Below, piece after piece: positions 9,522-15,875 of a DNA stretch of 55,696 bases. The stretch comes from DATMQA01 sp035566895. Its GTDB lineage: Bacteria > Verrucomicrobiota > Verrucomicrobiia > Limisphaerales > UBA8199. The stretch lies in contig DATMQA010000167.1 of assembly GCA_035566895.1 (NCBI GenBank), positions 1-55,696 of the forward strand, written 5' to 3'. Position 1 is the first letter of the stretch. Each line of letters begins with the position of its first letter. Below the pieces are notes generated by a model, which saw nothing but the letters and a program-made list of their open reading frames with translations, was not told where the DNA came from and ran no database searches. The translations under genes and the position numbers were made by a program.

Positions 9522-12080
9522 ATGCTTCTGCCGTCTTGTTCTTTCCGGCGGTTCCGCTGTCTCCTCGCAGCTCTACTTTCGCTGGTGTTGGTTACGTCGC
9601 GCCTCACCGCGGGGCTGTTGCCCGGCAACATTTGGCCAAACCCGACTCTTGAAAGCGACACCGATAGCGACGGCATCCCGGATTTCTGGAACAAAGGCGG
9701 CAGCAGCACCGCGATCGACCTTTGGACGACCTCGCTGTCGGTCAGCCCCACGCATGCTTTCGAACTCAACGACACCAGCACCACGGACTACGGCGAATGG
9801 TATTCCGACCAGCTCAACATCGCCGGCGGCGCCGACTACCAACTACGCTACAACCTTCGCTACCTCGTCACCAATATCGGGCCGATGCGCGTGACAGTGA
9901 ACTTTTATAATGCCGCCAACACATTATTCTCCAGTGTGAGCTATCTATTTGCCGGGGCGCACGACTTTTGGGAGGAGATAACGCAGCAGTTCACTGCCCC
10001 GAGCAGCGCAGTAAAGCTGAACCTCTCCTTCACTTCCGGTGGTGGAGTGAACGTGACCGGCCAGGCCTGGTTGGACGACATCTCTCTGGCCACGGTGACC
10101 AATGTCAATTCGCTTGTCCCTTACATTGCGAACTTCCCGTTGTTGCCGAATCCACTCGTCATCCGCGACTGGAAGCAAACCGCCCTCGATTATCATCAAC
10201 TCGCGTTCAACCCATCCATCACCGGCCAATACCTGCCGCTGCTTTACGAATACACAGCGAACACCGTGGCGGGTTACTCCGGACCTGCCTTTGGTCTGCC
10301 GAGTTACGTCGGCCGGCCGCGCGACAGCGGGGAGGCGCTCACTGCGCTTGGCGCGGTACTGGGCGGTACGCTGGCGGGCCTGAACATGGCTGAACTTAAT
10401 GGCCACGACCGCGTTCAACAATGCGAGGTGTTCTATTGCGTCGTCAACGGCCACGGCCTTGTCTTTAACAACCTCAACTCGCAAGGCTCTGGTTCGGCCT
10501 GGTATGACATTTTCCCAAGCGCGCTCTTTTATGAAATCGGCTCGCGCTATCCGGGTCGCGCTTCGTTTCAAACAAAGATGGCTGCAATTGCGGACAGTTG
10601 GCTCACTGTGCTGCCGGTGCTGAGCAACAATTGGGAGCATACGGGATTCAACTTCGCGACCATGACGCCGACGGATGCCGGTCATCAGGAACCGGACATG
10701 GCCATCGGTATCGCGTGGCTCGAATACATGGCTTACGTCCAGTTTCACGATGCAAAGTATCTCGCCGCTGCCGACACCTGCATGACGCAGATGAACAGCC
10801 GCAGCACCGATCCGTTCTACGAAACGCTGGGCTTCTTCGGCCCGCCACTTGCCTCCCGCATGAACGCCGAGTTGGGGCGCAGTTACTCCACCGGCAAACA
10901 TCTGAATTGGATTTTTGCTTCCGGCTCTGATGCCCGACCCGGTTGGGGCTGCGAGAACGCGCGCTGGGGAAACTATGACGCCTATGGACTCATGGGCAGC
11001 ACGACCGACTCAAGCGGCTACGCCTTTTCGATGAACTCCTACACCGCCGCTGGCCTCCTCGTCCCCGTGGTCCGTTACGAGCCGGAGTATGCCCGGTTCC
11101 TGGGTCGCTGGCTGTTGCACGCCGCCGCCAACGCCAACCTGTTCTACCCAAACACTCTTCCGACGAACATGCAGTCAAGCGCGGCCTGGGTGCAGCAAAC
11201 CGGCGTGCAAAGCATCTCTTACGAAGGCGTGCGCCACCTCGGCACCACGACGCCTTACGCGACCGGCGATGCCGCGGCTCCCATCCAGGAGTTGAATCCC
11301 TACGGCGCCTGGGGGAGCGGTTGGCTGGCCGCGTTGTTCCAAACGTCGAACGTGCCGGGCATCCTCCAAATTGACTGCGTCGCCACCGAAGCGTTCCCGC
11401 CGGCAACCTGTCCCACGTACCTTTATTACAATCCGTATGCCATCGTGAAGCAGGTCACAGTGAGCGTCGGGCCGGGCGTGAAGCACCTGTACAACATCGT
11501 CACTGGCGCGTTCCTTGCCACCAATGTTTCAGGAACTGCCACGCTCACGCTGGCACCCGATTCAGCGATTGTCCTGGCGCTGTGCCCTGCCACGAACGCC
11601 ATCAGTCAGTCGGGCCAGAAGCTCCTGGTCGGTGGTGTCGTCATTGACTACTGGAACGGCATTCTGGACACCGACAACGACGGGCTGCCCGACTGGTGGG
11701 AAAGCCGCTATTTCGGGAACATCACCAACGCGCTGCCGCAAGCGCGCGCCGCCAACGGCTTCAGCAACCTGGAATCCTACTGGCTGGGCCTGGACCCCAC
11801 TGACCCGCTCTCCACTTTCCGCGCACAAGCCAGCGTCCAGGCTGGCACCGGCTACCCGCAAGTGACGTGGGGTTCGGTCGGCGGCAAGACCTACGCGGTG
11901 GAGTACGCCAACAGCCTGGCCGGTCCGGGGGCGGGTTTTGTCTCGGCGCTGACCGTGACGGAAACCAACGTGCCTGCGGGCGTGTCGAGCGCAGAAACTT
12001 TTGTGGACAACTATACGTTGACCGGAGGCCCGCCCGGCACCATGACCCGTTTCTACCGTGTAAGGTTGGTGAGCCCATGA
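9522..12080 (+). CDS. Secreted putative glycan-active protein B with N-terminal CBM4/9-like domain
   Basis: ATG at 9522 gives 852 residues with a signal peptide ('CLLAALLSLVLVTSRLTAG'). Residues about 31-190 form a jelly-roll-type domain: 'GNIWPNPTLES', 'PDFWNKGGSS', 'SVSPTHAFEL', 'YGEWYSDQ', 'GPMRVTVNFYN' and 'WLDDISLATV', with CBM4/9-like hallmarks. The same domain recurs in the 14790 and 15876 products and the kinase. Residues about 200-710 match protein A (4886). Then 'DTDNDGLPDWWE', a calcium-binding thrombospondin-3/dockerin-like segment, leads to a C-terminal 'FYRV' module ending 'RFYRVRLVSP'. The gene overlaps the kinase start by 4 bp (ATGA), tying enzyme and sensor together. Catalytic activity is inferred, not shown. 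Confidence 0.82.
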   Translation: MLLPSCSFRRFRCLLAALLSLVLVTSRLTAGLLPGNIWPNPTLESDTDSDGIPDFWNKGGSSTAIDLWTTSLSVSPTHAFELNDTSTTDYGEWYSDQLNIAGGADYQLRYNLRYLVTNIGPMRVTVNFYNAANTLFSSVSYLFAGAHDFWEEITQQFTAPSSAVKLNLSFTSGGGVNVTGQAWLDDISLATVTNVNSLVPYIANFPLLPNPLVIRDWKQTALDYHQLAFNPSITGQYLPLLYEYTANTVAGYSGPAFGLPSYVGRPRDSGEALTALGAVLGGTLAGLNMAELNGHDRVQQCEVFYCVVNGHGLVFNNLNSQGSGSAWYDIFPSALFYEIGSRYPGRASFQTKMAAIADSWLTVLPVLSNNWEHTGFNFATMTPTDAGHQEPDMAIGIAWLEYMAYVQFHDAKYLAAADTCMTQMNSRSTDPFYETLGFFGPPLASRMNAELGRSYSTGKHLNWIFASGSDARPGWGCENARWGNYDAYGLMGSTTDSSGYAFSMNSYTAAGLLVPVVRYEPEYARFLGRWLLHAAANANLFYPNTLPTNMQSSAAWVQQTGVQSISYEGVRHLGTTTPYATGDAAAPIQELNPYGAWGSGWLAALFQTSNVPGILQIDCVATEAFPPATCPTYLYYNPYAIVKQVTVSVGPGVKHLYNIVTGAFLATNVSGTATLTLAPDSAIVLALCPATNAISQSGQKLLVGGVVIDYWNGILDTDNDGLPDWWESRYFGNITNALPQARAANGFSNLESYWLGLDPTDPLSTFRAQASVQAGTGYPQVTWGSVGGKTYAVEYANSLAGPGAGFVSALTVTETNVPAGVSSAETFVDNYTLTGGPPGTMTRFYRVRLVSP

Positions 12081-13957
12081 GCCTGGGCGCATCCATGAAG
12101 CCAGGCCACGCTGGGCAGTTCTCACTCTCCCTTTCGGAAGGGGAGGGCGTCGCGGTAAGGGGTCCGTTCTTTCCTTCCACGTCTGGCGAAGCCTCCTTTC
12201 GCTTTTTCGCATGCCTTGGGACCATCATCCTGACCGGCGCCTGCTTCCCCGTTCCTGCCAGCGGCGCGGATCTGCCAGCACCCCCTATGGTCGTGGTTCA
12301 CGATGTCTTGGTCGATGGCGATTCTCAAAAGCCTTCCCTAGAGAATTCGACTCAGCCCGACGTCCGAACTGAACCAAATTCCGGCGAGCCCGTGAACCTG
12401 GGGCGGCTGCGGATCTCACCCCGGGCGCAGCGGCTCGAATTCAAGTTCGGCCCTAATCCCGCCTCGTCCAATCAGCCCGTGCGCTTTCGCTATCAGTTGG
12501 AGGGATTCGACCGGGATTGGCAGGAGGCCGGCGGCGAGATGCGTTTGACGGTGAAATTCCTCGACTCGGCCCAAAACACCGTCGGCGCCGTAGATTTTGT
12601 CGCGCGCGGCGAAAGCCCGGGCTGGGCCGGCAATGCGGCTGATTCAAGGTTCGTCCATCGTCGCGAACCGCTCATAGTGCCGCCCCAGGCCGCCGCGATG
12701 CAAATTGAACTCTTCTCGGGTGGCGACGAGCAAACCACCGGGCTCATGGCGATCGATGACCTGGCCGTTTGGGTCGCCGGGAGTACCAACGACAAACCCG
12801 CAGCCGCGCTGTTCAGTTCCCGGTTCGCTGGTGAAAGGGGGTTCGACCCTCGGGTGGGAGTTCCGAGCCACTGGATGCGGGACGGGTCCAAACCGAGCAT
12901 CGCGCGGATGCTGAATTTAAACGACACCGAGGCGCGGCACGTTCTGGCCGTCGTGGACACCGACGCCGCCAAATGGGGTGCCTGGCGCACCGACCTGGCT
13001 TCGTCGGTCCCGGTCCGCCCGGGTGATTCGCTGATTTTGGCCTGGAGCGAGATTTACAGTATTGGCTGGGGTGGCACGCGGACGGCCACCTACACTTATC
13101 TGGCGCCAGGCACGTACCATTTCCGGGTCCGAGCCGTTACGGAAACGGGGGAGTGGACGGGTGAAGCAGCTTCACTGTTGATTTCCTGTCCGCCGCCTTT
13201 CTGGAAGAGGAGCTGGTTCCTGGGGAGCAGTTTGGCGGTAGCGGTCGGGGTGCTGGTTATGGGGGTGCGCCATGCCACTTCGCGGAAAATGGAAGCGCGG
13301 CTTGAGATGGTTGAGCGGCAGCGAGCCCTCGAGCGGGAGCGGGCGCGCATCGCGCGGGATCTGCACGATGATTTGGGGGCGAGCCTGACGCAAATCGCGC
13401 TCTTAAGTGAGTTAGCCAAAGCGGACCTGGCGCATCCGGAACAGGCGACGGCGCATCTGAACCAGATTTTTACCAAGACCGGCGTCCTGGCGCGGCAGTT
13501 GAATGAAATTGTCTGGGCCGTCAATCCTGCCAACGACACGCTCGAACATTTCACCAGCCATATATGCAAATTTGCCCAGGATTACCTCAGCCTGGCCGGG
13601 ATTCGCTGCCGCCTGGATTTTCCGGAATCGGTGCCCGGTTACCCGATGCTCTCTCCGGAACGCCATAACCTTTTTCTGACCGCCAAGGAGGCGCTGCATA
13701 ATGTCGTCAAACATGCCCAGGCCGGCCAGGTTTGGCTGCGTCTCAAGCTCGCACCCGGCGCGCTGACGCTGCTGATTGAAGATGACGGCAAGGGCTGGGA
13801 CGCAGATACCCTTGCCGGGTCACTCGACCACCCAACGGGCGATGGTTTGTCCAACATGCAAAAACGCATGGAGCAGCTTGGCGGCCGCTTCGCGCAGCAG
13901 AGTAAACCCGGCAGCGGGACCAGCGTGCGGCTGGAATTGCCGCTCAGGAAGTTATGA
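12077..13957 (+). CDS. NarL-type sensor histidine kinase with a CBM-like domain inserted in its Y_Y_Y ectodomain
   Basis: ATG at 12077 overlaps the previous stop and gives 626 residues. A hydrophobic segment (42-62) should act as signal or anchor. A Y_Y_Y-type beta sandwich starts near 'FRYQLEGFDRDWQEAG' (137-152) and resumes at 'TRTATYTYLAPGTYHFRVRA' (334-353). Between them lie about 180 residues that match the neighbouring CBM4/9-like domain in permuted order: first its C-terminal half ('GEMRLTVKFLDS' to 'MAIDDLAVWV'), then its N-terminal half ('VPSHWMRDGSKPS' to 'AWSEIYSIG'). A membrane helix (380-398), HisKA_3 with His430 ('ARIARDLHDDLGASLTQIAL') and HATPase_c ('EALHNVVKHAQAG', 'DDGKGWDADT', 'GDGLSNMQKRMEQLGG') follow. 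The beta-propellers that usually precede Y_Y_Y are absent. The response regulator starts at the next base. Confidence 0.9.
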   Translation: MSLGASMKPGHAGQFSLSLSEGEGVAVRGPFFPSTSGEASFRFFACLGTIILTGACFPVPASGADLPAPPMVVVHDVLVDGDSQKPSLENSTQPDVRTEPNSGEPVNLGRLRISPRAQRLEFKFGPNPASSNQPVRFRYQLEGFDRDWQEAGGEMRLTVKFLDSAQNTVGAVDFVARGESPGWAGNAADSRFVHRREPLIVPPQAAAMQIELFSGGDEQTTGLMAIDDLAVWVAGSTNDKPAAALFSSRFAGERGFDPRVGVPSHWMRDGSKPSIARMLNLNDTEARHVLAVVDTDAAKWGAWRTDLASSVPVRPGDSLILAWSEIYSIGWGGTRTATYTYLAPGTYHFRVRAVTETGEWTGEAASLLISCPPPFWKRSWFLGSSLAVAVGVLVMGVRHATSRKMEARLEMVERQRALERERARIARDLHDDLGASLTQIALLSELAKADLAHPEQATAHLNQIFTKTGVLARQLNEIVWAVNPANDTLEHFTSHICKFAQDYLSLAGIRCRLDFPESVPGYPMLSPERHNLFLTAKEALHNVVKHAQAGQVWLRLKLAPGALTLLIEDDGKGWDADTLAGSLDHPTGDGLSNMQKRMEQLGGRFAQQSKPGSGTSVRLELPLRKL

Positions 13958-14602
13958 ATGTCAAAAACTGAAAATAATCCGATCACGGTTGCGGTGGTGG
14001 AAGACGATGCGCAGGTGCGCCAGAGCCTGGCGGACATCCTTCGGCGGGGCCCGGGAGTCGTCTGCGTTGGCGAGCATGGGAACGCCGAGGAGGCGGTCCG
14101 GGAAATCCCGCGGACCAAACCCAAGGTGGCGTTGATGGACATTAACCTGCCGGGCATGAGCGGCGTCGATTGCGTGCGGCGCCTGAGCGAACTGGCTCCG
14201 CAAACCCAGGTGGTGATGCTCACGGTTTATGACAACACGGAGGCCATCTTCAAGTCCCTGGCGGCCGGCGCCGGCGGTTACTTGCTCAAGCCCATCGGTG
14301 CCGCGCAACTGCTCTCCGCCGTCAGGGATGTGTACGCCGGCGGCGTGCCCATGACCAGCGACATCGCGCGGAAGGTATTGCAGACGTTCAAGGAACCCGC
14401 GCCTTCCAACGGTGAGACGGAAAACCTTTCTCCTCGGGAGCAGGAGGTGCTTAATTTTTTGGCCAAAGGCTATCTCTACAAGGAAATCGCCGACCAGTTA
14501 ACCATCTCCTACGGCAGCGTCCACACCTACATCGAGCGGATCTTCAAAAAACTGCACGTTCGCTCGCGGGGCCAAGCGGTGGCAAAATACCTCGGCGCAT
14601 AA
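13958..14602 (+). CDS. NarL/FixJ-family response regulator
   Basis: The 214-residue protein starts immediately after the kinase stop (TGAATG), so the two are surely co-translated. The receiver domain shows acidic pocket residues in 'VVEDDAQVRQS' (Asp16, Asp17), the phospho-acceptor Asp61 in 'ALMDINLPGMSG', the Thr of 'VVMLTVYD' and the Lys of 'GGYLLKP'. The C-terminal LuxR-type helix-turn-helix is clear: 'LSPREQEVLNFLAKG', 'YKEIADQLTISYGSVHTYIE' and 'IFKKLHVRSRGQAVAKYL'. It should bind DNA as a dimer when phosphorylated by the adjacent kinase. The duplicated ~94 bp element upstream of the 14790 and 15876 genes is a candidate target, but that is inference. Confidence 0.96.
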   Translation: MSKTENNPITVAVVEDDAQVRQSLADILRRGPGVVCVGEHGNAEEAVREIPRTKPKVALMDINLPGMSGVDCVRRLSELAPQTQVVMLTVYDNTEAIFKSLAAGAGGYLLKPIGAAQLLSAVRDVYAGGVPMTSDIARKVLQTFKEPAPSNGETENLSPREQEVLNFLAKGYLYKEIADQLTISYGSVHTYIERIFKKLHVRSRGQAVAKYLGA

Positions 14603-14646
14603 ATCCTTCAGTTGAAGCCGGCGGGCGTAGTCAGGTCAGCCTGAGA

Positions 14647-14739
14647 GAGGTTTTAGCGCTGAGTGGTTGAGGCCGCCTGGACGTTCGCGCCAGCCTTCCG
14701 GTCTGTCGACAGAATTGCCGACTGGTGCGAGTTCAACAA
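14647..14739 (+). promoter_or_regulatory. Shared upstream element, copy 1
   Basis: This ~94 bp stretch recurs almost unchanged at 15706-15799. Blocks such as 'agcgctgagtggtt', 'ttcgcgccagccttccggtc' and 'gccgactggtgcga' are identical. Copy 1 ends about 50 bp before the ATG at 14790. Both copies precede a gene for the same CBM-like domain, so a shared promoter/operator or 5' leader is likely. A two-copy small mobile repeat is the alternative. Confidence 0.6.
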
Positions 14740-14789
14740 CCCTGTAGGATTTGAGTTCAGTCCATGAAAACCATGCAACTTCTGCACGT

Positions 14790-15515
14790 ATGAAAACCAA
14801 ACTGATCCTCCTCGCCATCCCTCTGTGTTTCCTTCCAGCTTCGCTCCGAGCGGATATCCACGCCGGCAATTTCTGGCCCAATCCAACCTTCGAATCTGGC
14901 GTCAACCCTACCTTGCCGACTGGCACGCCCGACTTCTGGAACCGCGGCGGCTCGGACGGGACCATCCTTCAGTGGTCCACGGCAAACTCGGTGAGCCCGA
15001 CTCACTCGCTGGCCATTAACAAACCCGTCGCCGGACCCTACGGCGAATGGTATGAAGACGTCGCCATCGCCGGCTTCGCTAGCACCGGCAGCGTCCTCGG
15101 CTTTCACTGGCACGAGCTGTACAGCATCGGCAGCGCCGACACCAACCACGGTGAGATGCGCTTGACGGTGCGGCTCTTGGATGGCGGCGGCGGCGGCCCC
15201 AACAGCGGCGACCACCATTTCGTCGTGTCAGGCAATAGCGCTGGTTGGAACACCACCGTCGCAAACTCTGCCTTCTCCGTGCGGAACGAAATAAATGGTG
15301 GAAATGCTGGTTTACTTGGGCCAATAGTCGTAGCCCCCGATACCGTTTATCTGCGCATCCAATTGGTGTCCGGCGGTGGAGATAACACGATCGGCAACTA
15401 TCTCATCGATGATCTCTCCGTCTATGTCGTGCCGGAACCTTCGGCCATCGCGCTGCTTTCCGTGGCCGGACTAGTCGCTTTAGTTGTGGTTCGCCGCCGC
15501 CAGCTCGTGCGTTAA
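14790..15515 (+). CDS. PEP-CTERM protein with one CBM4/9-like domain
   Basis: ATG at 14790 gives 241 residues with a signal peptide ('LILLAIPLCFLPASLRA'). One CBM4/9-like domain fills residues about 23-210: 'GNFWPNPTFESG', 'PDFWNRGGSDG', 'SVSPTHSLAI', 'YGEWYEDV', 'WHELYSIG', 'GEMRLTVRLLDG' and 'NYLIDDLSVYV'. The protein ends in a PEP-CTERM sorting signal: 'VPEPSAIALLSVAGLVALV' followed by 'VVRRRQLVR'. In bacteria with an exosortase such proteins are cut and moved to the cell surface; no exosortase gene lies in this window. A surface glycan-binding protein is a reasonable inference. Its 'ELYSIG' and 'GEMRLTV' strands mark the exact join used in the permuted kinase domain. Confidence 0.85.
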   Translation: MKTKLILLAIPLCFLPASLRADIHAGNFWPNPTFESGVNPTLPTGTPDFWNRGGSDGTILQWSTANSVSPTHSLAINKPVAGPYGEWYEDVAIAGFASTGSVLGFHWHELYSIGSADTNHGEMRLTVRLLDGGGGGPNSGDHHFVVSGNSAGWNTTVANSAFSVRNEINGGNAGLLGPIVVAPDTVYLRIQLVSGGGDNTIGNYLIDDLSVYVVPEPSAIALLSVAGLVALVVVRRRQLVR

Positions 15516-15705
15516 CGGCACGCCAGGTCCGCGCGCGCCCGCAGCTCCCCTTGGGCAGGGCGCGCGAATGCCAGGCGATGTCACCAGCATCGCCCGCATT
15601 GGCAGGGCAGGCGGACGCGGCTACAAAACTCCTGCTCCTGTCCGAACTAGCCCGAAACCGTACGGAGTCCCGCCTTCCGGCGGCAGTGGCGTCCGGGTGG
15701 CTTGG
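15516..15705. other. Intergenic region with a GC-rich hairpin
   Basis: No gene is visible here. A 9 bp perfect stem, cgcgcgccc at 15532-15540 pairing with gggcgcgcg at 15558-15566, could end transcription of the PEP-CTERM gene, but no T-run follows it. The rest, including 'gtcccgccttccggcggcag' near 15668, resembles dispersed GC-rich intergenic sequence. Confidence 0.4.
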
Positions 15706-15799
15706 GAGGGTTTCAGCGCTGAGTGGTTAAGGCTCTTCTAACTTTCGCGCCAGCCTTCCGGTCTGTCAGCAGAACAGCCGACTGGTGCGAATTCAGCAA
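15706..15799 (+). promoter_or_regulatory. Shared upstream element, copy 2
   Basis: This is the second copy of the element at 14647-14739, differing mainly in a few substitutions around 'aaggctcttctaac' and one indel near its 5' end. It ends about 76 bp before the ATG at 15876. The strong conservation outside coding sequence, next to two genes for the same domain, points to either a common regulatory region or duplication of gene plus leader. Confidence 0.6.
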
Positions 15800-15875
15800 T
15801 GTATCATGTTCCCTGCGGGTAGTGATTCGGCTCCGACGCTGGGCAAACTGCCGCCGACAACCAAAAGTGAATTAA

